Positions 11,810 to 22,738 of a stretch of DNA of 64,000 bases are shown one piece after another. The DNA is from Planococcus citri (lineage: Eukaryota > Arthropoda > Insecta > Hemiptera > Pseudococcidae). A program made the position numbers and the translations under genes. The stretch spans positions 31,248,001 through 31,312,000 of the forward strand of contig NC_088679.1 of assembly GCF_950023065.1 (NCBI RefSeq). Direction: 5' to 3'. The notes under the pieces were generated by a model that saw nothing but the letters and a program-made list of their open reading frames with translations, was not told the origin of the DNA and ran no database searches. Each line of letters starts with the position of its first letter. Position 1 is the first letter of the stretch.

Positions 11810-12092
11810 GTAACTTTTGAACGATAAATCTTCGGCAAAAAATCATTTAAAAGAGGATAAAATTAGAAAATTACGAACATTTTAGTTGAATAAAATACCT
11901 ATGTGTCCACTAAAAAATTTCGCGTAATTTTAATTTAAAGTGGGATTTTTATCGCGGGTGGCTACTTTTTATAACTGAAAACTTTTGAACGGTAAACGCT
12001 AACGCTTTCAGTAAAAATCCATTCGAAAGAGGATAAGATTTTGAGCATTTTAATGTATTAAAATTGTAAATTTATCATCAAATTCATACGAA
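11810..12092. repeat. Partial copy of fold-back family C
   Basis: Words typical of the family occur in order: AACTTTTGAACG, AGAGGATAA, ACGAACATTTT, ATACCTATGTGTCCACT and CGCGTAATTTTAATT. They correspond to one arm of the element at 13526-14772. The mobile element starting at 12097 lies at its right edge. Confidence 0.6.
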
Positions 12093-12096
12093 AACC

Positions 12097-12697
12097 CAGG
12101 GCTTGAAAACCGGATAGATATCACTCTCGGTTTTGGTTTCGGTTTTCTGTTTTTTGAAAAAGTAAAGGTTTTGGTTTCGGTTTTGGTTTAGGTTTTTTAA
12201 AATATTATCTCTCTCGTTCCGGTTTTGCTTAAAGGGTTTGGTTTAAAAGGAATCGGTTTCGGTTTCGGTTTTGGTTTCGGTTTTTTCCTTTTTTCTCCAT
12301 TTTTTAGGGGGAAGAAGGCCAAGAAAGTGATCACTTTATCAAATACTTTGTGTATGTGACTAGAAAGTGGCACTTTGGCAGTGCCAAATTTGTCAACTTT
12401 TCTAGTTTTCAGGCCTTTTCACCTTTAGCATCAGTTTTTACTTTATTTTTACCAAAAATGCAGTATTAATTAGGCTAATTACCTGAAAAATTGCAAAACC
12501 AAAACCAATTCAGTTTTCAATCGGTTACGCTCTTGGTTTCGGTTTTGAATTTGAGAAAATAACGCTCCCGGTTTCGGTTTTGGTTTTAGTTGTGGGAAAA
12601 TAACGCTCCTGGTTTCGGTTTTGGTTTCGGTTTTGAGTAATTTTAATCGGTTTTTGGGGGTTTCGGTTTCGGTTTTGGTTTCGGTTTGCAAGCCCTG
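12097..12697. mobile_element. hAT-type MITE, 601 bp, GGTTTC-rich
   Basis: The ends CAGGGCTTGAAAACCG and CGGTTTGCAAGCCCTG are inverted repeats with one mismatch. The 8 bases CGAAAACC stand immediately outside both ends (12089-12096 and 12698-12705). An exact 8-bp target duplication with CAGGG ends is diagnostic of hAT transposons. The inner parts are two blocks of GGTTTC/GGTTTT hexamers (about 12126-12290 and 12530-12690) in the same orientation. No transposase is present. Confidence 0.9.
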
Positions 12698-12744
12698 CGA
12701 AAACCTCGTTATAAGTACGCTAACCACACTCAACTGATATCATA

Positions 12745-13043
12745 ACTGCAAAAGTATATGCTCGAGCGCCCTCTAACGTCCACGCCGCATAATGTGAAGA
12801 GTTTGAAAGACCGCCCATTTGAGTGATTTGTCTTCCCTGTACTGTCTATAACATCAACAAACCACTTCGTCCTGCGCTGATTGGGTGGCGACATTAGCGC
12901 TCCAAGCGGATGCCCGGTGAATAACAGAATTTTGCTCCGACCATACTCAGTTGCAAGTTCGTTAGTTGCTCCGTGGTTTGTTAGTGGTGATTTGACATGG
13001 ATATACGGCGCAGCGAATACTATTTGTAAGATTTCCCACTGGT
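12745..13043. repeat. Right arm of the long-range inverted repeat
   Basis: Inverted relative of 9036-9195, enlarged by about 130 bases of extra sequence (about 12863-12990). An open frame of 126 codons on the minus strand runs through it, but the other copy does not keep the frame, so I do not call a gene. Confidence 0.55.
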
Positions 13044-13228
13044 CTATTAGATCGCACATGTGACCTGAGGTAACATTCGTGTGCTCAGTGCAGCCACTTC
13101 CAGAGAGCAAAAATATTTTATAGACTCAGATTCAAGTGATTGCGTGTTTTTTAGTATCAGTATGGCCCACTTATTAATTTCCATCCTTAACCTAACTTAG
13201 CACACCAGGAGCGAAAAACCATTCTTAA

Positions 13229-15146
13229 CCCTTTCACTGCTACGTCCGTATATATACGGACAAGAGCAGCCAAAACGTCTCGCTACGTCCGTATATATAC
13301 GGATTCGATTTTTCCTTTCTTTTTTTTTGGTTTTTTATTTTTGAAATGAAAAATATACATGTTCTATTGAACTAATATCATTTCTCACACCTTAATACAT
13401 GCAATTTTACGCAAACAAACCCCCCTCCACCCCCGCATGATTGGAAGAACAAAAAAATCGCGTGTGAATGTCGTTTTGGTTGCTTTGCGCTACCCTTACG
13501 AGCAGTAGCTGCTTTACCCTTACTAGGGAACTCTAACAGGGGGTATGCTGGACCGCCATTTTCTTCCTTCCCAGAACGTAAACAAACGAAACGCCGTAAG
13601 TACGCATACAATTTTTCGTGTAATAAACGCAATTTTTTGAAATATTCGCGAGTTCGGGTGAACTTCAATGTGGTCTCAAATTAAAGACGATGAAATTTCC
13701 TATCGATTGATGTTAAATTTTTGTCATTTCGAGTAAAAATAACGATTTTATGAATACTTCTATTCTACGGATTTTTGCATACTACGTACGTCATCTTTAA
13801 ACTGAAAATTCTCAAAATTTTCAGTGGACACATGCATGTTTCAAAGTACCAAAATGTTCGGATTTTCATCCTCTTTAAAATGAGCTATTAGCGAAAGCTC
13901 TAGATGCAACCGATCAAATCTTCTGGACGTTTGAAGTTGTGAAAACAAGCTGCGGGCGATAAGTATTGAACTTTGAACTAAAATTACTCAAAATTTAGAG
14001 TGGACACATAGGTATTTTAATACATCAAAATGTTCGTAATTTTATCCTCTTTAAAATGGTCGTTTACCGAAAGCTCTGCCTTCAACCGTTCAAAAGTTTT
14101 TGAAGATCAAAGTCGCGGAAAGTGTTCAAGTCGTGTTATCACTGTTATCAGTCAGCTATTTTTGACCAGTAACCACTTTTCGCAACTTCAATCTTCTAAA
14201 ACTTTTGAACGGTTGAGGCTAGAGCTTTCGGTAAACAACCATTTTGAAGAGGATAAGATTACGAACATTTTGATGTATTAAAATACCTATGTGTCCACTC
14301 TAAATTTTGAGTAATTTTAGTTCAAAGTTCAATACTTACTGCGCGCAGCTTGTTTTCGCAACTTTAAACGTCCAGAAGATTTGATCGGTTGCATCTAGAG
14401 CTTTCGCTAATAGCTCATTTTAAAGAGGATGAAAATCCGATCATTTTGGTACTTTGAAACATGCATGTGTCCACTGAAAATTTTGAGAATTTTTAGTTTA
14501 AAGATGACGTACGTAGTATGCAAAAATCCGTAAAATAAAAGTATTCATAAAATCGTTATTTTTACACGAAATGACGAAAATTTAACATCAATCGATAGGG
14601 AATTTTATCGTCTTTAATTTGAGACCACATAGAAGTTCACTCGAACTCGCGAATATTTCAAAAAATTGCGTTTATTACACGAAAAATAGTATGCGTACTT
14701 ACGGCGTTTCGTTCGTTTACGTTTTGGGAAGGAATACAATGGCGGTCCAGCATACCCCCTGTTAGAGTTCCCTACCCTTACTTAGCCCAGGAGGTACGTA
14801 AGCGCGTTCTATCGGCACAAAACTACGTTTTACCATTCCCGATGGTGTTTCTTGCTTCCTTGCGGTGTATTGTGTAAACTGTGTGTATTTCTGTGTTCAA
14901 TGGTTCTGCTCTTCTGCTTCTGGATATTATGGATAATTGGATAATGATAAAGATGATGTATTTACCCTCAATCCAGATAATTGACTACCAAAAAAAATGT
15001 ATACGCACAGATACGGATAAATACACATTTTTCAATATTTTTATGACCACCCTAAGCTCTTCCAATGCTTACCCCAACTTAGCATAGGGTGTGTGAAAAG
15101 TGACTTTTTACTTAGCTGTGAAAGGGTTAACTTAGCAGTGAAAGGG
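13229..15146. mobile_element. piggyBac-like non-autonomous element with TTAA ends
   Basis: The left end is TTAA (13225-13228) followed by CCCTTTCACTGCTACG. The right end is AGCAGTGAAAGGG followed by TTAA (15147-15150). A second, very similar right end (AGCTGTGAAAGGG TTAA) stops at 15130, so the true border may be 15126. The other 20 bases may then be the end of an older copy. TTAA target sites with CCC...GGG ends are the hallmark of piggyBac transposons. The left end also holds two TACGTCCGTATATATACGGA palindromes. No transposase frame exists. The fold-back at 13526-14772 sits inside it, and the right border lies 22 bases before the ThrRS start codon. Confidence 0.75.
13526..14772. mobile_element. 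1.25-kb fold-back element, family C (copy 3)
   Basis: GGGAACTCTAACAGGGGG at 13526 is mirrored by CCCCCTGTTAGAGTTCCC ending at 14772, with TA on both flanks (13524-13525 and 14773-14774). The arms, about 590 bases each, pair almost throughout: start CGTAAGTACGCATAC, middle CTATCGATTGATGTTAAATTT, inner end CAAAAGTTTTTGAAG. The spacer is only about 50 bases (near 14115-14165). Single-stranded DNA or RNA from this element would form a very long hairpin. Confidence 0.8.
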
Positions 15147-15172
15147 TTAATGATATTTTGTATTGCATAGAA

Positions 15173-18100
15173 ATGAGTGCTGAAGAAAAATCCTTTCAAA
15201 AAAAGGAGAGTGGCGATAAATCATGTGTTTGTGAAATGAATCCTTGGCCATCATTCATCAAGGTATGATAAGTTTTTCAATTGTGCACACCTCTTCAAAT
15301 TTATTCCGTTCTTTAATGTTTTCTTTGTGTTATAGGAGCGGAATGACGTATGGGAAAAGCTAAAGTCAGAATATGAACAGGAATTGGCTTCCAAGCCATC
15401 TGTGCCTATTAAAGTTATTTTATCTGATGGTAAACAAGTCGACGTCAAGTCATGGGAAACTACCCCTTACGATATTGCCAAAGGCATTAGGTAATTAAAA
15501 TATGTTTCTTTATTAAATGATTGAATACCTTCCAATTCTCCACGAAGAATTTTTTCTGCAGTAATCGATGTGCCAAAAATACGGTGATTTCTAAAGTGAA
15601 TGGTGAATTGTGGGATATTTGTCGTCCTTTGGAAGACAACTGTACTCTTGAATTGCTGAAATTCGATAACGAAGAAGGTAAATCTTTAGTTCTCGTTCAT
15701 ACTGATTGAGAAAGAAAATACTGAACATGTTTGTGTTACAGCTCAGCAAGTATTTTGGCATTCGTCAGCTCATGTGTTGGGTGAAGCGTTGGAACGTGTT
15801 TACGGTGCCCATTTATGTTGCGGCCCTCCCACAGAGAATGGATTTTATTTCGATATGTTAGCGGATAATATTCATGTAAGTGATTTTTTTTGAGTTATTT
15901 GATGAAATTACGCTATATAATTCTTACAAATTTTTCTTCGTTAGGTGTGTACTGATGACTTTCCAGTTATTGAAGATATTGTAAAAAATATTGTCAAAGA
16001 GAAGCAACTCTTTGAAAGATTAGTAGTGACAAAAGAAACATTGCTGGAGATGTTCAAGGTTGGTAATTTTCTATTTTCGTTTCAGTCTAGGTTGTGTTTC
16101 TTTTACTTACTAATAATGTTCCTACTGCTTTTATTTTTCTAGTACAATCAATTTAAAGTACGTATTATTAACGAGCATGTATCCACTCCTACGACCACCA
16201 TATACAAATGTGGTTCATTGATCGATTTATGTTGTGGTCCTCATATTCGGCATACTGGAACCGTGAAAGCATTCAAACTTACGGAAGTAAATAATTACGT
16301 CATTTTTTATAAGCATTGTTAAAATTTGTTTTTCATTGGAAAAATTATTGCAGATAGCATATTGTGACTGGCCAAAAAGAATAGAAAGAGACTTATATCG
16401 AAGAATAATTGGAGTCTCTTATCCTACTTCGAAACTATTAGCAGAATTTGTGAAATTGCAAGAAGAGGCGGCTAAGCGAGATCACAGGAAAATCGGAAGA
16501 GTATACGACCTTATAATCTATTGATTATTTTTTCAATGTAAAAATTTCACAATCTTTTATCGTTTCTATAGGAACAAGAATTATTCTTTTTCCACGAATT
16601 GAGTCCAGGTTCTTGTTTTTTCCAACCCAAAGGAGCATTTATATACAATACGCTAGTGGATTACATTAAATGCGAACACCGTAAACATGGGTATCAAGAA
16701 GTTGTATCGCCGAACGTTAACGAAGTGGAACTGAAGATCTGGGAAGAATCTGGGGAATGGGATCGATATTCCGTAAGTATTCATACAAAATTGCATTTTG
16801 TATTTTTTAATCGTTATCCTAACTTTCATTTTTTTGTAGCATAATATGCTCTCACTCGATATAGAACAAGATGGTTTCCCTTGGAAACAGATGAATTGTC
16901 CTGGCCATTGGTGAGTGCAAATATCGAATTATCCGTTTATTTTTTTGTAGAATTACCCTGTGTAACGTAGTTGATTTTTTTACAGTTTGATATTCGATGT
17001 TAGACCCCGATCCTGGCGTGAATTACCCTTAAGATTAGCGAATTTTGAAGTATTACATCGAAATGAATTATCTGGCGCTTTAACCGGTCTCACTAGAGTA
17101 AGAAGATTCCAACAAGATGACGCTCATATCTTTTGTGAGCCGAGTCAAGTAAGATATTGATTGAATTAATTTATTATTCCAACTGGACGAAATTTAGCTG
17201 TAAATTAATTTAGATAATGATAATGCATTTTTTATTTCTGTTAATTCGTTTTACAATTTAAGTGATTTCTGACGCGTCTCGATTGACCATTGACCGGTTG
17301 ATCGTTTTTTTTATCTCACTTATAAGGCTCAGAAATGAAATTGAAAACTATGTATTTAGTTTAGATTTCTGGGCGTAATTAATCATTAAAAAAAAAGGTA
17401 TTTTATTTGCGATTTTTTTATATTGTTTCAGATCAGACAAGAAGTAACAGGAGTTTTAAGTTTTTTAAGAGACGTTTATACAGTATTCGGTTTTACGTTC
17501 CAATTTTGTCTTTCTACTAGACCAGAAAAGTATTTAGGTGAAGCAGCCTTGTGGGATGATGCTGAAAAAGTACTAAATTTGTTCATTCAATATAGAATCC
17601 TATTAAGAATACCATAAATAATATTATTGTTGTTATTGTCTAGCAACTAGTCCAAGGACTGAAAGACGTCTGCAAAAAATACAAGAAAAATCGTGGTGGC
17701 GGTGCTTTTTACGGTCCCAAAATTGAAATCACTATTAAAGATGCATTAAATAGACCTCATCAATGCGCCACTATCCAATTAGATTTTCAACTTCCTATCA
17801 GATTCAACTTGACATTTACAAAGTAAGCATTTCAAGTTGTACCTCGTCAAATTAATCCAGTATTATATTTAATGAATCTTTCATTTACAGCGAAGAGCAG
17901 CAACTTGTGAGACCTGTAATCATCCATAGAGCCTTACTTGGCTCTGTTGAACGTATGATCGCCATTCTGACAGAAAATTACGCCGGCAAATGGCCGTTCT
18001 GGTTGTCCCCCAGGCAATCAGTGGTTATTCCCGTTGGGTCAGCTCATAATGAATACGCTCACAAGGTAGACAAATCAGTGAAATATCAAAACTAATCTAC

Positions 18101-18503
18101 ATACATGTTCGCATGAAACCGAATAACGAATTTTCTGTAATTTTTCAGGTAAAAGAGCAAATATTTGGAGCTGGATTTAACTGCGATGTTGATGATGACA
18201 CTAGTGACACCTTGAATAAGAAAATAAGAAATGCTCAGCTCGCACAGTATAATTACATTTTCGGTGATGAATCCGCTATTTCGGAATTTCAAAATAATTT
18301 TTTCAGCTGAAAATTATTTTAAATTACGAATTTGTCCAGTTGTTGGTGACAAAGAAGTAAATGCCGGTACAATAAACGTACGAACACGAGATAATATAGT
18401 TCACGGTGAATTTTCCATCGAAGAAACCATCTCAAAGTTCGAAAAATTGAAACTAAAGAAAATGCATCCGGCGGAAGGCGAGCAGGAATTCAAAAAAACA
18501 TAG
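15173..18503 (+). CDS. ThrRS: Threonyl-tRNA synthetase, cytosolic type (15 exons)
   Basis: Charges tRNA-Thr with threonine. Exons: 15173-15262, 15336-15490, 15562-15677, 15742-15875, 15945-16058, 16143-16286, 16354-16500, 16572-16772, 16840-16910, 16986-17148, 17432-17569, 17644-17822, 17891-18065, 18149-18263, 18340-18503. All introns are GT-AG and the sum is 2106 nt (701 aa), close to animal cytosolic enzymes. Domains: TGS (about 54-115); editing domain with HSSAH (His127, His131) and C233/H237 of LCCGPH; class II core with motif 1 from HELSPGSCFF (308), MNCPGHC (zinc Cys387), motif 2 RELPLR with QDDAHIF (His438), His563 and motif 3 GSVER (568); anticodon-binding domain from about 590 with RTRDN. 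Odd points: the conserved CRGPH is CCGPH, the usual TSGHW is ESGEW, and the end of the editing region (IAYCDWPKRIERD) differs strongly from the family. It could be a diverged paralogue. The start sits 22 bases after a TTAA transposon end. No mitochondrial presequence is evident. Confidence 0.95.
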
Positions 18504-18639
18504 TCGAGTATTAAAAATCGCTACCGTTTCGATGATCTATTTATTTATTCACATAATAGGTTTCGCTTTGTATTGAACAAACGCTGAAACTCTGCAAAAA
18601 ATATTAAATTTTTCATAAATATATAGGTTCAATTATGCC

Positions 18640-19277
18640 AGATTATTTTATTTAGATGTTGGAAGATCTTTGATAGGTACCTACTTACTTTTTCTAGATT
18701 TTTGCATTGTTTTTCCACGATTCCGGTTTTATGATAATAATAAACGCATTCTTCATCTTCATCTTCGTCTGTATTGCCAGGTTTAAAATCAACTTTCGTT
18801 TCCGTTTCTGTAAAGTTGACACTCTTGCAGTCACAGAAATTATGATTATATGTGGTGAAAAAATTCGATAAATACCTACTTTTAACGTGAAAAATACGAT
18901 TGTTCGCACAATGCAACCGTTCCTCTTTTTGTAGAGGTTTGAAAGGAGTACCTATCATAATGCTTTTGTTCTTTAATTAATTCTCCAGGAGCACATTGAT
19001 TGTTGTTGATCATTTCAAATCAAAATAGGTATGGTAATTAGTTCGTGAAAAATTTCCTTAACTTACGATTTGGAAGTGTGCGGATCAGTATCCGAAGTAG
19101 AAGCATGCATGATCGATTTATGACTTAATTTAAAAGGAATACGCAACTGAATTGGTTTGGGATCACCGATGAATTTTTCATATGTTTGATTCGAATCAAT
19201 TCGTTGAATGTTTACTGGCTTTTGTCTTTTCTGAGCACTAGCGATGTAATTCACATGCACATTGTATAAATGCACCT
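18640..19277 (-). CDS. Possible exons of an unidentified gene
   Basis: I do not recognise this protein. On the minus strand, an acceptor (TCTTCAACAG) is followed from 19277 by about 68 codons containing KFIGDPKPIQLRIPFKLS, ending at a donor-like AAATC|GTAAGT near 19072. Further down, a frame with VDFKPGNTDEDEDEEC ends at AAA|GTAAGT near 18691. Between them lies another open stretch (CAPGELIKEQKHYDRYSFQT, about 18990-18885). The codon content looks more protein-like than its surroundings and the splice signals are good, but I could not join the pieces in one frame. The upstream side runs straight into a palindromic repeat. It may be a real gene with exons I misplace, the 3' end of a gene broken by repeats, or chance. 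Confidence 0.3.
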
Positions 19278-19356
19278 GTTGAAGAGATTACGTGATAGAA
19301 AATTAATTACCAACGCAGGCTGTAATTTATTTTTAGGATTAAACTGAAACTTGATA

Positions 19357-20463
19357 GTCCGGCGTATGCTAATAATTAATGGTTATCTGCACCCCCTCCC
19401 CATGGGAGGCAACCCATATTTCCCCCGCAAAGTGGACATCAAGAGCAAGACAAAGCTGGATCGAAAGAGCATGCGAAAATATATCACCAGAAAAATTTCA
19501 GGTGCTAAAGTTAATTTTTTGAATTTTGGTGAATTTTTGAAAATCAAATTTAGGTCAAAAATGAGAAAAGAAATCAAAATTTCAGCAAATTGGTCTTTAT
19601 GTCTGAAACTTAGGATATACTCTATTTTTGATCTGTCAAATCAATTGGAAACGCGTTTGAACCGCTTTGAGGAGTTCTGGAGCCTCCAATAGATTTTTGT
19701 AATTTTAAATTTCTTCAAAATTTTACCAAATGAAGTAGGAAAACCGGAATCAACTCGGTTAGTCTGCACTATAATTTCGACTTACTATCAAGTCGACTAC
19801 GGATTGTTTCATTTCAAGTCGCTTTTGAACCTCCAGCAAGCCTCCAGCAAATTTTCGAAGTTTGAAATTTCCACTAAATTTTACCAAATGAATTTGGAAA
19901 GCCAAAATTCACCTAGTACTCTAATTTCAACACCTTATTGAATTGGCTGCAATTGGTTTCAAGTTGTTTTGGAACCTCCAACGACTTCTGGAAATTCTGG
20001 TGCGTCCAGTACACTTTTTAAAGTTGCAATTCCTATAAAATTTTGCCAAGTGAAGTTGAAAAGCCGAAATCCACTTTGCACTGTAATTTCAACTTGCTAT
20101 TAAATCCCAAACAACTTTCTGGGTCAATTTGTTTATTTTGATTTTTTTTCTCATTTTTGGCTCAAATTTGATTTTCAAAAATTCATCAAAAATCGAAAAA
20201 TGTGCCAACTTTGGCACCTGAAATTCTGGCTGATGATGTATTTTTACATGCTCTTTCGACCTAGCTTTGTCTGGTTCAAAATTTTTGCAGGAGTCTCGTA
20301 CTTATTGGAGAGCAAAATATTTTATGATTTTGGCTGACCTCTCAATAAAAACGGCAGTTATTTTGTTAGCAAAGCTTATTTTTTTTATTTTGGCAAATTT
20401 GATTTTGCTCTAACATGTTCCTAAGGATTCCCAATCTAAGAAAAAAAGTGTCCCAGAGGATTG
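19357..20463. mobile_element. Palindromic element, family A (copy 2, diverged)
   Basis: Starts with TA|GTCCGGCGTATG as in copy 1 and shows the same order of parts: a C-run region, a GTGGACATC stretch, arms that pair (GATCGAAAGAGCATG against CATGCTCTTTCGACC), and a centre with GGAGCCTCCA words at about 19680, 19840 and 19998 (period near 160 bp). The right arm runs to about 20463 (CCCAGAGGATTGGG) and then joins LINE sequence, so the right terminus is lost. Divergence is much higher than in copy 1. Confidence 0.65.
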
Positions 20464-20469
20464 GGCTGT

Positions 20470-21110
20470 GCCATTGCTATAACTGCTATAAGCTATTCGA
20501 GCGACTACTTCTCAATAGAGTACAGGACACAATTGACGACAGACTTATCCCTCAACAAGCTGGTTTTCACCAGGGGAAAAGCTGTATAAGCCAGGCCATC
20601 AACCTCATACAACACATTGAAGATGGGTTTGAGAAGAAAAAAATCACAGGTGCAGTGTTTGTTGATCTAACTGCTGCATATGAACATGATACTGTGTAAA
20701 CCATCACCTACTGTGCAAGGAAGTATATGAAGTCACTCAGGATCACAATTTCACCAACATCATTAAATCTATGCTTAGTAACAGAATGTTCTATGTAACC
20801 CACATGGGAAAGTCCAGTAGATGGAGAAGACAAAAAAATGGACTGCCACAGGGGAGTGTTCTTGCCCCAATCCTATTCAATATATACACAAATGATCAGC
20901 CAATCAGAGACCAGACCAGACACTTCCTGTATGCAGATGACCTAGCAGCAACAGCTCAGGGGAATACACGCAATACATATAGAGGTACAAGAAATGCTTG
21001 CAGGAAACCCTGAATGGACTACAGACCTATACTATGTGGATAATGCCCTCAGACCAAATCCATCCAAAACTTAAGTGTGTAGCTTCCACCTTAATAATTG
21101 CTCAAATTAC
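20470..21110 (+). pseudogene. Fragment of a non-LTR retrotransposon reverse transcriptase
   Basis: Reverse transcriptase motifs in order: KLFERLLLNRV, DRLIPQQAGF (20545), GAVFVDLTAAY (20650), RRQKNGLPQGSVLAPILFN (20826) and the catalytic FLYADDLA (20925). They are spread over two frames (20415-20699 and 20771-21013) with a frameshift near 20690 and another after 21000 (DNALRPNPSKT). Only the palm and finger part remains; endonuclease and 3' end are missing. The motif set fits the Jockey/CR1-like group of LINEs, the exact clade being uncertain. The fragment abuts the palindromic repeat on its left. Confidence 0.85.
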
Positions 21111-22738
21111 AATGAAAAAAATCACATTTTAGCGCTATCAATGGGTTACAACAACATAATTTGAATTCATAGTCAATTCTTGATTCCTATTTCCTACGTA
21201 AGTATTGAGTTTTACTTGCCACAAAGAAAGAGGCTGTATAATGTTACAAAATTTCCTAGTTCTGATGCTGTAAAATTCAATTTTTCTTTAAATTTCCAGC
21301 GTTTTGTTGATCAGCGACACCGGCTCTGATAATATACTAGTTCAGAACACATTTCACATTTTGAAAATTTGTTGTTACCTGATACAGAAGGACTTGGCAG
21401 CCGAAATCCTGTACTGGTATATTTTCACTTGGGTAAGTAATACTCAGTACTTGGATTGACTATGAATAAGAATTAGTGAGTAACTGAGTACTAGCGAGTT
21501 GAAGTTCATTTATAATTATTTTGACATGGGTAAAATTGAAGTAATACTTGATACTTGAATATAAGTAATGCTTAATGTTAATACTAATTACTTGGCTCAG
21601 AAATGTTTATAAATTCGGCCCTTATTTTCGATGAAAAACCGCCGTATTTTGATCTCGATTGATTACTTAAATTGTATAGGATTTCAATTTTTTTAAAGAT
21701 TATTCTTGAAACTTTAAAATCGGTTTTGGGATGTAAATTGTACATCGTAATTCGTAGGTGTATTTTCAATGGGGTTTATGACATTTTTAGTTAGATTTCT
21801 GCTTTAGTCAACAAATTAAACACCCAACATAATCAAAACACACACATTATTTAGTTAATAAGTACTACATATTATACATATACATGGAAAAAATTAGTTT
21901 GTAAAATTGTAATACATTTTTTATCTACAAAATACCTTAACATACAAATATCACACAAATGAAGATCACAATATTCAACTTCCGAAGAACTATACAAAGA
22001 AACAGAGAAATTACAAATTATATACGAAAGAATATAAACCTCACAGAAAAATAAAACCTAAGTAATATTACGTAACTAAAAAGTGCAACGCTTATGGCAC
22101 TAATCGTTTGTGAATAAAAAAAATCGCGCGACATACGAACGGTCATCTAGACTATTGTTGTGAAATGAAATGCATCATTAAGAGGGAAAAAAAAATTATA
22201 AGCGTAATGCTAGTCGAATAAAAGTAGTTACAAATTATCATTCAGTCTTTACAAAACGGCGGATTGATTTATAAGATTGCCTCGCAGAATAAAAAAATAC
22301 AAAAAAATTATAAAAACGATTCTACGAACGAATAAAAGAGAAAAGAAAGAAAAGAAATTAAAAATGAACACAAACGTCGACGTAATACACGACACAACGC
22401 ATAAAGTAACATGATCCAAGTCCAACTTGGCACAGCTCCACCTACTCCGGCTTAAAAAAAACAAACACTTTCGAACCGATCACCTTATGGTTTTAGCACC
22501 TCATCGAACAGAGTAGCGATATTAAAATAAAATAATAAAAAAAAAACGTCTAGGTACACATTACACAGCTTAATTAATAACGAATATCTAATTACAATAT
22601 AGGTACAACGGTAGGAATCAAAAATGAGAAACGTTTTTTGACATGGAACGCGATCCCATGATTTACGATTTTAATCGCAATTTAAAAAAAAAAACTTTAA
22701 CCAATAAAAGAGGAACATTTTTCAAAAAAAAAATTAAA
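21111..22738 (-). other. No coding frame; probably includes the ihog 3' UTR
   Basis: This lies directly downstream of the ihog stop codon. The part 21850-22738 lacks the repeats that fill the surroundings and has many A-runs, which would fit a long 3' untranslated region on the minus strand. I could not fix a poly-A signal; an ATTAAA hexamer occurs near 22671. Confidence 0.4.

Noticed and set aside
12479..12733. Thr/Glu/Lys-repeat protein on the minus strand
   Set aside because: It is only the translation of GGTTTC hexamers in a hAT MITE.
12730..13110. 126-codon frame on the minus strand
   Set aside because: It runs through a repeat whose other copy (9.0-9.2 kb) does not preserve the frame, and no family signature is seen.
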